NCBI RefSeq assembly: GCF_900143695.1
Contig: NZ_FRFE01000003.1
Coordinates: 186,001-250,000, forward strand
DNA: 64,000 nucleotides
Source: Desulfopila aestuarii DSM 18488
Lineage (GTDB): Bacteria > Desulfobacterota > Desulfobulbia > Desulfobulbales > Desulfocapsaceae
Direction of reading: 5' to 3'
Program-made: the position numbers and the translations under genes
In this document: one piece after another, positions 42,892 to 52,498 of the stretch
Layout: each line of letters starts with the position of its first letter
How positions within the stretch are numbered: the first letter of the stretch is position 1
The notes under the pieces: generated by a model
What the model was told of the DNA's origin: nothing
Seen by the model: only the letters and a program-made list of their open reading frames with translations
Databases searched by the model: none

Positions 42892-43638
42892 TCACCTGCC
42901 AACAAGCTGGGCACTGGTTTTCCCAAAACGCCGTTCACGCTGTTGATAGTCGTATATCGCTTGAATATACTGCTCACGACGGAAATCTGGCCACATAACG
43001 TCCGTAAAGTAAATTTCCGAATACGATGCCTGCCAGAGCAGGAAATTGGAGAGTCGGGACTCACCGCCGGTCCTGATCAGCAGATCGGGATCAGGCTGGC
43101 CAGCGGTGTAGAGTTGTTGCTCGATATGATCGGCGGTGATCTCGTCCGGCCGAATTGTGCCTTTGACACAGAGAGCCGCAAGCTTTCGGGTTGCCTGGGT
43201 CAATTCGTCCCGTGCACCATAGCTGAGGGCAAGATTCAGGATAAGCTCAGAGTTCGTCGCCGTGGCATCTATAGCGCTTTGCAGCTGCCTCCGGGCCGAC
43301 TCCGGTAATCGTTCAATGTCACCCACACAACGCAGTTGAATCCTGTTGGTCAACATCCTGGACAGTTCGGCAGAAAGGTAATTCTGTAGGATAGACATCA
43401 AGCCACTGACTTCCTGCTCGGGCCGTTTCCAGTTTTCGGAGGAAAAAGCGTAAAGCGTAAGGACTTTGATCCCAATTTCACGAGAGGTCTCTACAATATC
43501 CTGAACCGCTTGCGCACCGGCCTTATGGCCGAACAGCCGCGGTTGATTTCGCTTGGTGGCCCATCGACCGTTCCCGTCCATGATAATAGCAATATGGCGG
43601 GGTAGACGCTCAATGTCTATAACCGGTTCGGTGACCAT
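42892..43638 (-). CDS. uppS: Undecaprenyl diphosphate synthase UppS
   Basis: A 248-residue cis-prenyltransferase producing the C55 lipid carrier for peptidoglycan and LPS. The active-site Asp21 lies in IIMDGNGRWA; GHKAGAQAV and LTLYAFSSENWKRP follow, and the C-terminal RTGGESRLSNFLLWQ and PDFRREQYIQAI are diagnostic. The ATG at 43638 has GGAG four bases before it; the frame extends six codons further. It uses isoprenoid made with the nearby dxr and ispG products. Confidence 0.97.
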   Translation of the reverse strand: MVTEPVIDIERLPRHIAIIMDGNGRWATKRNQPRLFGHKAGAQAVQDIVETSREIGIKVLTLYAFSSENWKRPEQEVSGLMSILQNYLSAELSRMLTNRIQLRCVGDIERLPESARRQLQSAIDATATNSELILNLALSYGARDELTQATRKLAALCVKGTIRPDEITADHIEQQLYTAGQPDPDLLIRTGGESRLSNFLLWQASYSEIYFTDVMWPDFRREQYIQAIYDYQQRERRFGKTSAQLVGR

Positions 43639-43698
43639 GATTCTCCAAAGTTGCACAAATTACAGTGGCTGGACATAACCTTACACAACCAATAATTA

Positions 43699-43727
43699 AG
43701 CCTGGCAACTTGTCAGTCTACCAGGCT
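43699..43727 (-). repeat. Hairpin with TGACAA loop in the frr-uppS spacer
   Basis: On the minus strand AGCCTGG pairs with CCAGGCT (43699-43705 and 43721-43727), with an inner AC/GT pair closing a TGACAA loop. A T/A-rich tail (TTAATTATT) follows. It is the same loop sequence as the hairpins at 20338 and 28188. Confidence 0.5.
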
Positions 43728-43804
43728 CGTCGTGAAATGTATAAAGCGATCTGCAGGTCTGTCCAAAAATACAAACCGACGGTGGCCGACAGGAACGGGT
43801 GATA

Positions 43805-44359
43805 CTATACTTCCATCACCTCTTTTTCCTTAGACGCAGTGGCCTCGTCAATCTGCTTAATATAAGTGTCGGTCTCGCTCTGGGCTTCTTCCTGGAGTTT
43901 AAACAGATCGTCTTCGGAAATTTCCTTGTCTTTCTTCTGCTTTTTCAGGATATCGATGGCCTCACGACGGACGTTTCGAACGGCGACCCTGAACTCCTCT
44001 GCAATCTTTTTCACCTGTTTCACCAGGTCCCGACGACGTTCTTCTGTCAGCTGTGGGATATTGAGGCGAATGACTTTTCCATCACTCATTGGTGTAAGAC
44101 CAATATCCGATTTCAGGATTGCCTTTTCAATGGCGGGCACCATCTGAACATCCCAGGGCTGAATAGCAATCATTCGGCTCTCGGGTATAGTCAAGGTTCC
44201 GACCTGATTAATTGGCAACGAAGAGCCGTAGGCATCGACATGAATACCGTCGAGCAGACTGATCGAAGCCCGGCCGGTGCGTATTTTGGAGAGCTCATTC
44301 TTGAAGGAATCGACGCTCTTTTCCATCTTTTCCGCCATTTCGAATATTACATCACTCAT
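43805..44359 (-). CDS. frr: Ribosome recycling factor
   Basis: A 184-residue factor that splits the post-termination ribosome with EF-G. The family pattern is complete, with LSKIRTGRASISLLDGI near residue 25, YGSSLPINQVGTLTIPE, the PLTEERRRDLVKQ-type segment (IPQLTEERRRDLVKQVKK) and the C-terminal helix KKQKKDKEISEDD. GAGG precedes the ATG. It is encoded 40 bp after pyrH, as in most bacteria. Confidence 0.98.
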   Translation of the reverse strand: MSDVIFEMAEKMEKSVDSFKNELSKIRTGRASISLLDGIHVDAYGSSLPINQVGTLTIPESRMIAIQPWDVQMVPAIEKAILKSDIGLTPMSDGKVIRLNIPQLTEERRRDLVKQVKKIAEEFRVAVRNVRREAIDILKKQKKDKEISEDDLFKLQEEAQSETDTYIKQIDEATASKEKEVMEV

Positions 44360-44399
44360 GCTGTAACCTCTATTTTCTGGTGGAGTTGTTCGGTTTTTC

Positions 44400-45113
44400 T
44401 CAAGAGGTAATCAAGGTACCGACCTTCTCGCCGAAAACAGCTTTTTTTATGTTGCCGGCGACGGCCATGTTGAGAACCTTAATCGGCTTGTTATCTTCCT
44501 TGGCCAGAGCAATACCGGCAGCATCCATGACCTTTAAGCCTTTTCGAAGTACGGTGTCATAGGTGAGATTATCATACTTGACAGCATCCGGGTATATTAC
44601 TGGATCCTTATCATAAACACCATCAACTTTGGTTGCCTTAATCACGAGGTCGGCATCGATTTCAAGTGCCCGCAGTACTCCGGCGGAGTCGGTGGTAAAA
44701 TACGGGTTGCCTGTACCAGCGGCAAAAATGACTACGCGTCCCTTTTCAAGATGACGCACTGCGCGCCTTCTGATGTAGGGCTCGCAAACCGATTGCATCG
44801 GAATAGCAGACATAACCCGGGTAATAACCCCTCGTCTCTCAAGCGCGTCCTGCATGGCCAGACTGTTCATTACCGTCGCCAGCATTCCCATATTGTCAGC
44901 AGTAGCACGATCCATGCCTTTGCTCGCCCCGGCTACACCACGAAAAATATTACCCGCACCGATAACGATACCCGGTTGCACACCGAGTTCAACAACCTCA
45001 TGAATTTCATTTGCGACAAAATCAAGCACGTCGGTATTGATGCCATACGAATCGGCGCCCATCAGAGCTTCGCCGCTCAACTTCAGAAGGATTCGTCTGT
45101 ATTCTACTGTCAT
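44400..45113 (-). CDS. pyrH: Uridylate kinase PyrH
   Basis: A 237-residue hexameric UMP kinase of the amino-acid-kinase fold. [13 protein letters not shown] opens the protein; [26 protein letters not shown] and [16 protein letters not shown] bind UMP and ATP. It converts UMP to UDP in pyrimidine nucleotide synthesis. AAGGAG precedes the ATG. It is separated from tsf by a hairpin. Confidence 0.98.
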   Translation of the reverse strand: MTVEYRRILLKLSGEALMGADSYGINTDVLDFVANEIHEVVELGVQPGIVIGAGNIFRGVAGASKGMDRATADNMGMLATVMNSLAMQDALERRGVITRVMSAIPMQSVCEPYIRRRAVRHLEKGRVVIFAAGTGNPYFTTDSAGVLRALEIDADLVIKATKVDGVYDKDPVIYPDAVKYDNLTYDTVLRKGLKVMDAAGIALAKEDNKPIKVLNMAVAGNIKKAVFGEKVGTLITS

Positions 45114-45165
45114 CCCGCACTCCTTGTTCTGTTATCCGATTTCATGAGGTTCATTAAAACAACTT

Positions 45166-45193
45166 CGGCCGGCTGCCTAATGACAACCGGCCG
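45166..45193 (-). terminator. Hairpin in the tsf-pyrH spacer (partial terminator)
   Basis: CGGCCGG (45166-45172) and CCGGCCG (45187-45193) form a perfect GC-rich 7-bp stem with a 14-base loop. On the minus strand a weak TTGTTTT tail follows. It lies just after tsf and could reduce read-through from the heavily expressed rpsB-tsf pair into pyrH. Confidence 0.4.
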
Positions 45194-45209
45194 TTTGGCA
45201 GGAAGAATC

Positions 45210-45806
45210 CTACTCTGCACCCACCTGAAAGCGGGAGAAGCGTTTGATCGAGATATTCTCGCCCATGGTGGCGATCACCTCGTTCAGTTTATCCTGGATG
45301 GTAAGATCAGGATTCTTAACAAATTTCTGTTCCATCAGGCAGGACTCTGCAATGAATTTATCAACCTTGCCTGAAACCATTTTCTCAACGATTGCAGCTG
45401 GTTTTCCTGAATCAAGAGCCTGATTTACATAGATCTCTTTTTCACGGGCAATCAACTCGGCCGGAATGTCATCACGATTGATGCCCACCGGATTGACTGC
45501 GGCGATATGCATGGCCACATCCTTAGCAAAATCAACGAATGCGTCTGTCTTGGCAACAAAGTCTGTTTCGCAACCGAGTTCCACCATGACACCGAGCTTG
45601 CCGCCGGCGTGAACATAGACACCAATGGTACCTTCACTGGTGGCCTTACCGGCTCTTTTTGCGGCTACAGCAAGTCCTTTCTGACGAAGAAAATCGACAG
45701 CCTTCTCCATGTCGCCATTCGTCTCCGCCAACGCCTTTTTACAATCCATCATGCCGGCAGCGGTTTTGTCTCTGAGGTCTTTTACCATCTGGCTTGTAAT
45801 CTGCAT
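45210..45806 (-). CDS. tsf: Translation elongation factor Ts (short form)
   Basis: A 198-residue nucleotide-exchange factor for EF-Tu. The N-terminal domain has VKDLRDKTAAGMMDCKKAL with the TDFV motif downstream (ELGCETDFVAKTDAF), both contacting EF-Tu. It is shorter than the ~283-residue Escherichia coli protein, with a reduced core but a C-terminal segment (LTIQDKLNEVIATMGENI) present. The ATG at 45806 follows AAGGAG; the frame opens 27 bp earlier. Paired with rpsB upstream. Confidence 0.97.
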   Translation of the reverse strand: MQITSQMVKDLRDKTAAGMMDCKKALAETNGDMEKAVDFLRQKGLAVAAKRAGKATSEGTIGVYVHAGGKLGVMVELGCETDFVAKTDAFVDFAKDVAMHIAAVNPVGINRDDIPAELIAREKEIYVNQALDSGKPAAIVEKMVSGKVDKFIAESCLMEQKFVKNPDLTIQDKLNEVIATMGENISIKRFSRFQVGAE

Positions 45807-45998
45807 GGTATATCTCCTTATATGTTTCGCCAAAAAGGCAAGTTTATCTCAACTTTTCACACCACCCGGTAAACAATAATTAATGCCATACCGGTCGGTA
45901 AATTACGATTTTCGTAGACACGACAAAAGGGGTAGTCCAAAGACAAACCCCTTCTGAGCTGTTCCTGAAATGGTGCAACCATCAGGAATCATTTACTA

Positions 45999-46775
45999 CT
46001 ATTCTTCAGTGCTCTCTGAACTCTCTGCCATCTCTGAACCGGCATCAGCCATAGCTGCAGCGATTGCCTCTTCGGATGCGTCATCACCATCACGCTCAGC
46101 AACACCGGAAAGGATAGCCTCACAAATCTGCTGGCTGATAAGGCGAATGGAACGAATAGCGTCGTCATTGCCCGGAATAATGAAATCGATACCGTCAGGG
46201 TCACAGTTGGTGTCGGCAATAGCAACAACAGGAATACCGAGTTTCTGAGCTTCGCTAACAGCAATAGCTTCTTTCTTCGGGTCGACAACAAAGAGAACCG
46301 AGGGAAGGTTGCGCATATCTTTGATACCGCCAACGTTTCTCTCAAGCTTGATCCGCTCTTTCTCCATCAGGAGAATTTCTTTTTTCGGGAACCGATTGAT
46401 GGAACCATCGGCCTGCATAGCCTCAATAGCCTTCAAGCGATCGATGGATCTTTTAATGGTCTGGAAGTTGGTGAGCATACCACCAAGCCAGCGATGATCA
46501 ATATAGTACATGCCGCAACGGCGTGCTTCTTCACTAATGATATTCTGCGCCTGGCGCTTGGTACCGACAAACAGTACGGTTCCGCCTTTTTTCACATCAC
46601 TGGCAATGAAATCACACGCTTTATCAAAAAGCTTTTTGGTGAGATCAAGGTTGATGATGTAGATGCCGTTACGAGGACCGTAGATATACGGTTTCATTTT
46701 GGGATTCCATCGTCTGGTCTGATGACCGAAATGGAGTCCCGCCTGCAGCATGTCTCTTACTGTTGCGTTCGCCAT
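45999..46775 (-). CDS. rpsB: 30S ribosomal protein S2
   Basis: A 258-residue small-subunit protein. [39 protein letters not shown] and [18 protein letters not shown] are canonical. The last ~25 residues are an acidic Glu/Ser/Ala tail beyond the core. GGGGAA precedes the ATG. It heads the rpsB-tsf-pyrH-frr run, 379 bp after the YkgJ-family gene, and probably has its own promoter. Confidence 0.98.
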   Translation of the reverse strand: MANATVRDMLQAGLHFGHQTRRWNPKMKPYIYGPRNGIYIINLDLTKKLFDKACDFIASDVKKGGTVLFVGTKRQAQNIISEEARRCGMYYIDHRWLGGMLTNFQTIKRSIDRLKAIEAMQADGSINRFPKKEILLMEKERIKLERNVGGIKDMRNLPSVLFVVDPKKEAIAVSEAQKLGIPVVAIADTNCDPDGIDFIIPGNDDAIRSIRLISQQICEAILSGVAERDGDDASEEAIAAAMADAGSEMAESSESTEE

Positions 46776-47154
46776 GTTTTCCCCTTTCTGGTTTGGCCGC
46801 CATCTTCTGTAATCGCTCGAATATGTTACATATTAGAAGCGACACCAGTGACTGCGAAGATGTGTGTTGTAATTATGGAAGGTTCACGATGAACCGCCCG
46901 TTGTAGGTAAACATTGTCTTTTACCATGACCCTTAAACTTTTGCAAGCCCTCTGCATAAGCGAGTGCCATTGACCGTATTGTACCGTTTGATGATTGCGT
47001 TAACATTCATCAAAGTTAAACCGGTTGAGTCAGGGATAAGCTCATTACATGGGGTGAAATATCAGAAATGCTCACAAGTTCGTACATATGGTAATACCAA
47101 ATTAACAATTCAGAACCACTATGATCAAGAAAGATATAGCTTGATACAAGTCGC
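46776..47154 (-). promoter_or_regulatory. Upstream region of rpsB with candidate promoter
   Basis: No gene. On the minus strand TTGCAA (46946-46941) is followed after 17 bases by TAAAAA (46923-46918), a moderate sigma-70 match, leaving a leader of about 140 bases in front of rpsB that could hold an S2 autoregulatory structure. I cannot see a defined one. No clear terminator for the YkgJ-family gene is evident. Confidence 0.4.
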
Positions 47155-47919
47155 TCACCTTTTAACGAGTGACGATTTTCCGGTAAAGAGCAGCTTTAAC
47201 CAATCGAAGCCAAATTTCAGTAGTTCTTCATCGCGTTGGCTGATAGCCCGTTTTCTATCCTTAGGCAATCTGAACTGTTCAATGAGATTTCGTTCGGTTG
47301 CAAGTCGACGAAACCCGTCGATATTATAGCAAACCATGAATGCTAGCTGCTGGCGCGGTCCACCAGCACCTTCACCTTGCCATGGATTGGTTCTAAAGAT
47401 GGTATCCATTTCGGCCCACAGCTCATTATAGGTGTTGTACTCCTCCAGCTGCTGACTTCTCACATACTGTCGGGCCGTGATTGTTTCCTGTTCTTCATGC
47501 CCTTTGCAATAGTCGTGGCGAACCAGAAAGTAATGGTCCTTTGGCCCTCTTGCCTGAGGATTACGATCTACAGCACGCTCAAGCGGATAGCTGCGGCAAT
47601 CTGAGGGGCGGTTTTCATAGATAGTACAGCCACTGTCGGCAAGAAAAGGGCAAGCCCCCTTCCCCTCATCGGTCAATGCCAGCATAACAGATGGAAAAAA
47701 CGGATTGCCTGCACTCACCAGCCTGGTGTAGGTATGCATGAACACTTCAGAATCAATTCCGAGCGCATTCTTTAAGCGTAAGACATCGTACGGGTAGAGC
47801 TGGAGATCAACTTTTCGACAACACACAGTAAAACAGGATACTCCAGGATGACACTTGAACGTAAAAGCAGAATCACCAAGAGGCTCCATACCTTCTGGGA
47901 ATGATTTCAATTCACTCAT
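47155..47919 (-). CDS. YkgJ-family cysteine cluster protein
   Basis: A 254-residue protein of the CxxCxxCC/YkgJ family (PF03692), a putative zinc- or iron-binding fold. Cys residues appear in order at CHPGVSCFTVCCRK near the N-terminus, then ACPFLADSGCTIYENRPSDCRSYPL around 85-110 and a Cys in HDYCKG. The family is widespread and its function is not established. The gene lies between the rplQ terminator and the rpsB run, and ATG is at 47919. Confidence 0.88.
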   Translation of the reverse strand: MSELKSFPEGMEPLGDSAFTFKCHPGVSCFTVCCRKVDLQLYPYDVLRLKNALGIDSEVFMHTYTRLVSAGNPFFPSVMLALTDEGKGACPFLADSGCTIYENRPSDCRSYPLERAVDRNPQARGPKDHYFLVRHDYCKGHEEQETITARQYVRSQQLEEYNTYNELWAEMDTIFRTNPWQGEGAGGPRQQLAFMVCYNIDGFRRLATERNLIEQFRLPKDRKRAISQRDEELLKFGFDWLKLLFTGKSSLVKR

Positions 47920-47976
47920 AGATTAACCCACTATATTTACATATATTGTTAAAAACACGATGAGTAGACGATAAAA

Positions 47977-48016
47977 AAAAAGGCTGACCGAAGCGTATGC
48001 TCCAGTCAGCCTTTTT
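47977..48016. terminator. Intrinsic terminator after rplQ
   Basis: AAAAAGGCTGAC (47977-47988) and GTCAGCCTTTTT (48005-48016) form a perfect 12-bp stem including A and T tracts, with a small nested AGC-GTAT-GCT hairpin. On the minus strand it is a strong terminator for the ribosomal supercluster, and it works in either direction. Confidence 0.92.
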
Positions 48017-48036
48017 ATCTTATCATTGGAACCGAA

Positions 48037-48432
48037 TCAGTTATCTTTCGCTTCCTTGACTGCTGCTACCTGCTCCTGATATCCCACCAACTCAATGATG
48101 GCCATGGAAGCAGCATCACCTCTGCGGACACCCGTCTGCAGAATACGTGTGTAACCACCGTTTCTATCGGCAAATTGGTCTTTAATCGAGCTGAAAAGTT
48201 TATGTACTACATCCTTGCTGCGGATATAGGACAATGCCTGTCGCCGTGCATGCATATCACCCCGCTTGGCAAGAGTGATCATTTTCTCAGCGATTGGTCG
48301 AAGCTCTTTAGCTTTTTCGTGTGTGGTAACGATACGCTCGTGCTCGAAAAGTGAGGTTACCATGTTTCTAAACATCGCTGTGCGATGTGCGCCGGTGCGG
48401 CCCAGTCTTCTTCCGGAGTGTTTATGTCTCAT
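48037..48432 (-). CDS. rplQ: 50S ribosomal protein L17
   Basis: A 131-residue large-subunit protein near the exit tunnel. [23 protein letters not shown]-type N-terminus is canonical (first ten residues [10 protein letters not shown]), as is [20 protein letters not shown]. It is the last gene of the alpha operon, 82 bp after rpoA, with GAGGATA before the ATG and a strong terminator after. Confidence 0.98.
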   Translation of the reverse strand: MRHKHSGRRLGRTGAHRTAMFRNMVTSLFEHERIVTTHEKAKELRPIAEKMITLAKRGDMHARRQALSYIRSKDVVHKLFSSIKDQFADRNGGYTRILQTGVRRGDAASMAIIELVGYQEQVAAVKEAKDN

Positions 48433-48514
48433 TTGAATATCCTCAACATTCCCAAATGGGTCGTTCCATTTATGGATGATTCAGGTTTCTAAAGTTAAAG
48501 TAAAGGCTTGAGCC

Positions 48515-49558
48515 CTACCCCTGATTTTCGTCTTTTTCCCGGTCGCACGGGCGAACCCAGTTATCAAATTTCATACCGAGCGTGAGATCCATCTCAGAAA
48601 GAAGCGCTTTGATCTCATTGAGCGACTTGCGTCCGAAGTTCTTCGTCTTCAACATTTCCTGATCGGACTTCTGGGCAAGATCACCAATGTAATTGATCTC
48701 TGCGTTTTTCAGACAATTTGCCGATCGTACAGACAATTCAAGATCCTCAACCGGCTTATCGAGATACGGATTAAGCGGCTCATTGCTCTCGCGACCACTC
48801 TCATCCTTGCTCGGCTCAGCTTTTTCCTCATCGAAGTTGATGAAGATGGACATCTGATCTTTTAAAATCTTTGCAGCAAAGGCAAGAGCATTCTCTGGAC
48901 GCACGCTACCGTCCGTCTCAATTTCGATTGTCAACTTGTCGTAGTCGGTCTGTTGTCCGACACGAGCCTGAGCCACGTAGTACTGAATCTTTTTAATCGG
49001 GGTGAAAATCGCATCAATCGGAATCTGGCCAATTGAAAGTTCTTCTTTGCTCTGTCGCTCTGCCGGCTGATATCCCTTTCCCCATTCCACAGTGAATTCT
49101 GCGCGAAAATTGACCTCACCAGTAAGGGTACAGATAACCTGCTCAGGGTTCATCACCTCAACATAAGCGGAACCTTTAATATCAGCTGCTGTGACTTTGC
49201 CAGGTCCGCTTTTATCAATGACGACAACCTGAGCTTCATCAGAGTTGAGCTTGAGCCGTACCAGCTTGAGATTCAGGATGATCTCACTGACATCCTCCAT
49301 CACATCCTTCAGCGTGGTAAACTCGTGAAGAGCTCCATCTATTTTGATGGTGGTGATCGCAGCGCCCTGAATAGATGACAGAAGTACTCTGCGCAATGAA
49401 TTTCCGATAGTGGACGCGAATCCCCGCTCAAGGGGTTGACATACAAACTTACCGTACGCTTCGGTATGCTTATCCCTGTCAACTTCGATTCTTTCGGGTT
49501 TTATCAGCTCGCGCCAGTTACGGTAATATGGTATTTTTTCTTCGGCAGCTTGCGTCAT
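48515..49558 (-). CDS. rpoA: RNA polymerase alpha subunit
   Basis: A 347-residue subunit. The N-terminal assembly domain has [19 protein letters not shown] and [16 protein letters not shown]. The C-terminal DNA- and activator-binding domain (about 265-335) includes [17 protein letters not shown] and [24 protein letters not shown] precedes the ATG. The 179-bp space before it is the largest within the ribosomal cluster and contains a hairpin. Confidence 0.98.
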   Translation of the reverse strand: MTQAAEEKIPYYRNWRELIKPERIEVDRDKHTEAYGKFVCQPLERGFASTIGNSLRRVLLSSIQGAAITTIKIDGALHEFTTLKDVMEDVSEIILNLKLVRLKLNSDEAQVVVIDKSGPGKVTAADIKGSAYVEVMNPEQVICTLTGEVNFRAEFTVEWGKGYQPAERQSKEELSIGQIPIDAIFTPIKKIQYYVAQARVGQQTDYDKLTIEIETDGSVRPENALAFAAKILKDQMSIFINFDEEKAEPSKDESGRESNEPLNPYLDKPVEDLELSVRSANCLKNAEINYIGDLAQKSDQEMLKTKNFGRKSLNEIKALLSEMDLTLGMKFDNWVRPCDREKDENQG

Positions 49559-49688
49559 ATGATCCTTCTTTGCGTTTCTGTTAGCTTTGTTTTGTCTACG
49601 CCTGAGGCGATGAGAGTCGATTATGTCGCTCGATTAAAAACCGGCGGGCCCAGACAGGCGATGCTTTACCGAACGCTGACAATAAGAA

Positions 49689-49723
49689 ACAGACAACTCC
49701 CTCAAAGAGAAGGAGCCATCTGT
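49689..49723 (-). promoter_or_regulatory. Hairpin in the rpsD-rpoA spacer
   Basis: ACAGA/TCTGT (49689-49693 and 49719-49723) close an imperfect hairpin with an inner CTCC/GGGAG helix. It lies about 35 bp after rpsD in an unusually long intercistronic space. It may be an RNA-processing or partial termination site. Confidence 0.35.
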
Positions 49724-49737
49724 CGTAAGCACTGCTA

Positions 49738-50367
<630 letters not shown>

Positions 50368-50416
50368 CTTTGGCCTCCATTATGTAAAGATATTTTCGAT
50401 ATTCACGCAAATGCGG

Positions 50417-50815
50417 TTAGACGCGGCGACGCTTCGGAGGTTTACAACCATTATGAGGTACCGGAGTAACATCATAGATCCTGCTTACCTCAAATCCGGT
50501 ATTGATCAGCGCCCGAAGGGCTGCTTCACGGCCGGGCCCAGGTCCTTTGACCTTAACCTCAACTTTACGCATACCAAAATCGGAAGCTTTTTTTGCCGCA
50601 TCGGCAACAGCGTTCTGGGCGGCAAACGGGGTAGACTTACGAGAGCCTTTGAACCCGAGAACACCAGAACTGCACCAGGATACCACATTCCCCTGTTTAT
50701 CGGAGATCGTGACAATTGTATTATTGAATGTAGAGTAGATAAAGACTATGCCTTCATGCACATTCTTTTTTACTCTCTTTTTTGTCCGTGCATCAGCACG
50801 CTTCGCTCCAGCCAT
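50417..50815 (-). CDS. rpsK: 30S ribosomal protein S11
   Basis: A 132-residue platform protein of the small subunit. [39 protein letters not shown] and [15 protein letters not shown] are canonical, ending [14 protein letters not shown]. It lies 24 bp after rpsM in the alpha operon. Confidence 0.98.
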   Translation of the reverse strand: MAGAKRADARTKKRVKKNVHEGIVFIYSTFNNTIVTISDKQGNVVSWCSSGVLGFKGSRKSTPFAAQNAVADAAKKASDFGMRKVEVKVKGPGPGREAALRALINTGFEVSRIYDVTPVPHNGCKPPKRRRV

Positions 50816-50839
50816 ATCTTACACCTGTAATTTTATCGA

Positions 50840-51208
50840 TTATTTTCGGCGTGCTGCTGCACCACGACGAGGCCCTTTGCGAGTACGGGCATTTGTCTTG
50901 GTTCTCTGTCCACGGCATGGCAGTCCCATGCGATGACGGCGCCCACGGTAACAACCAAGGTCGGTAAGACGCTTGATGTCCATGGAAACCTCACGACGGC
51001 GATCACCTTCAACGACGTACTCTTCCTCTATAACCTTACGAAGTCTGTTAATATCATCACCATCCAGATCATCGCTGTTCATGGTGTATGGGAGATCCAC
51101 TTTATCGAGGATCTTCCTGGAAGAGGTGAGCCCGATACCGTGAATGTAGGTCAGCGCTCTATCTAAATGTTTGTTTTTAGGAAGGTCAACTCCAGCTAAT
51201 CGTGCCAA
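50840..51208 (-). CDS. rpsM: 30S ribosomal protein S13
   Basis: A 122-residue head protein of the small subunit that contacts P-site t[33 protein letters not shown] and the C-terminal basic [18 protein letters not shown] are typical. It begins the alpha-operon part, 46 bp after rpmJ. Confidence 0.98.
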   Translation of the reverse strand: MARLAGVDLPKNKHLDRALTYIHGIGLTSSRKILDKVDLPYTMNSDDLDGDDINRLRKVIEEEYVVEGDRRREVSMDIKRLTDLGCYRGRRHRMGLPCRGQRTKTNARTRKGPRRGAAARRK

Positions 51209-51254
51209 AACCTGTCTCCTTCAAGGAAGTGAATATTGAGCGTAAAAAGTTTGA

Positions 51255-51368
51255 TTATCCCTGTCGCTGCTTATGTTTTTTTACTTTACAGGACACGCGC
51301 ACAACACCGTTACGCTTAAACACTTTACAGTCACTGCATATTTTTTTTACCGATGTACGCACTTTCAT
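51255..51368 (-). CDS. rpmJ: 50S ribosomal protein L36 (zinc-binding form)
   Basis: A 37-codon gene: start codon complement at 51366-51368, stop complement at 51255-51257. The product begins [20 protein letters not shown] and continues [17 protein letters not shown]. Ligands Cys11, Cys14, Cys27 and His32 give the zinc-binding C+ form. It lies between infA (14 bp) and rpsM, its usual place. Confidence 0.96.
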   Translation of the reverse strand: MKVRTSVKKICSDCKVFKRNGVVRVSCKVKKHKQRQG

Positions 51369-51382
51369 AATAGTCAAACTCT

Positions 51383-51619
51383 CTATTTTTTCTTTTTGGC
51401 GTTCTTTGCCCTGAATGTCACTCTCCCCCGGGTAAGGTCGTACGGGGAAAGCTCGATTGTCACTCTGTCTCCAGGCAGGATTTTAATAAAATGCATCCGC
51501 ATCTTGCCCGAAATATGGGCAAGAACTTTATGCCCATTATCTAGCTCTACCCGAAACATTGCGTTAGGTAGTGGCTCGATAATGGTGCCTTCAACTTCTA
51601 TAGCTTCTTCTTTTGCCAT
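51383..51619 (-). CDS. infA: Translation initiation factor IF-1
   Basis: A 78-residue OB-fold protein that occupies the ribosomal A site during initiation. [34 protein letters not shown] and the C-terminal [11 protein letters not shown] are diagnostic. It ends with a Lys-rich tail slightly longer than the 72-residue standard. GGAG precedes the ATG. It lies between map and rpmJ. Confidence 0.97.
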   Translation of the reverse strand: MAKEEAIEVEGTIIEPLPNAMFRVELDNGHKVLAHISGKMRMHFIKILPGDRVTIELSPYDLTRGRVTFRAKNAKKKK

Positions 51620-51703
51620 GGAGGCTCCTGAAAAAAGTAGATTTCAACTCAAAAGCGGGAAATATAACACAGTTCAAGACAAATGAGAAGTGTTATTTTT
51701 TTC

Positions 51704-52495
51704 CTAGCGATAGTTTTCACGTGAGCTTAGAACCAGCGGCCCATCCTCGGTGACGGCCACCGAATGCTCAAAATGTGCCGAAGGTTTCTTGTCAGCAGTT
51801 ATGACGGTCCAACCGTCCCGTAGAACTTTTACCTTGTAAGTTCCCATGTTCACCATAGGTTCTATGGCAAGCACCATTCCAGCCATAAGTCTGGGGGACC
51901 GCTCACCCTGATAAAAGTTGGGAATTTCTGGGCCCTCATGCAGCTCGGTTCCGATCCCATGGCCAACAAACTGCCTGACGATCGAAAAACCTTCCCCCTC
52001 GACGTAATCCTGTACAGCTTTGGATATATCGGCTATACGATTACCAACCACCACCTGGGCAATGGCCCTCTCGAGAGACTCCTGTGTAACATCCAGCAGT
52101 CGCTGTTTTTCAGAATCTATTTTTCCAACAGGGATGGTAACCGCGGAGTCACCGTAATACCCTCTGAACTTCACTCCGAAATCGACAGAAAGAATATCAC
52201 CTTTTCTTAGTTTTCTTTTTCTCGTCGGAATGCCATGCACCACTTCCTCATTGACCGAGACACATAAACTTCCCGGAAAGCCGCGATATCCCTTAAAGGC
52301 TGGCACAGCATTTCGTTTCAGGCAGAGTTCTTCCGCCCTTTGATCAAGCTCAAGGGTTGTAATCCCAGGCTCGACCACATCCACGAGCATGCATAGCGTC
52401 TCAGCAACTATCTGATTCGCCTCCTGCATGATCGCAATCTCATCACTCGATTTTATGATGATGGATTTTCCACAACTCGGATCTGAACAGTACAC
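51704..52495 (-). CDS. map: Type I methionine aminopeptidase
   Basis: A 263-residue enzyme removing N-terminal Met. The five metal ligands are visible in VDFGVKFRGYYGDSA (two Asp), VGHGIGTELHEGPEI (His), MVLAIEPM (Glu) and FEHSVAVTEDG (Glu region). The start is a GTG three bases after the secY stop, with GGAAG seven bases before it; the first ten residues (with two Cys) precede the usual family start. adk, often found between secY and map, is absent. Confidence 0.96.
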   Translation of the reverse strand: MYCSDPSCGKSIIIKSSDEIAIMQEANQIVAETLCMLVDVVEPGITTLELDQRAEELCLKRNAVPAFKGYRGFPGSLCVSVNEEVVHGIPTRKRKLRKGDILSVDFGVKFRGYYGDSAVTIPVGKIDSEKQRLLDVTQESLERAIAQVVVGNRIADISKAVQDYVEGEGFSIVRQFVGHGIGTELHEGPEIPNFYQGERSPRLMAGMVLAIEPMVNMGTYKVKVLRDGWTVITADKKPSAHFEHSVAVTEDGPLVLSSRENYR

Positions 52496-52498
52496 GTG

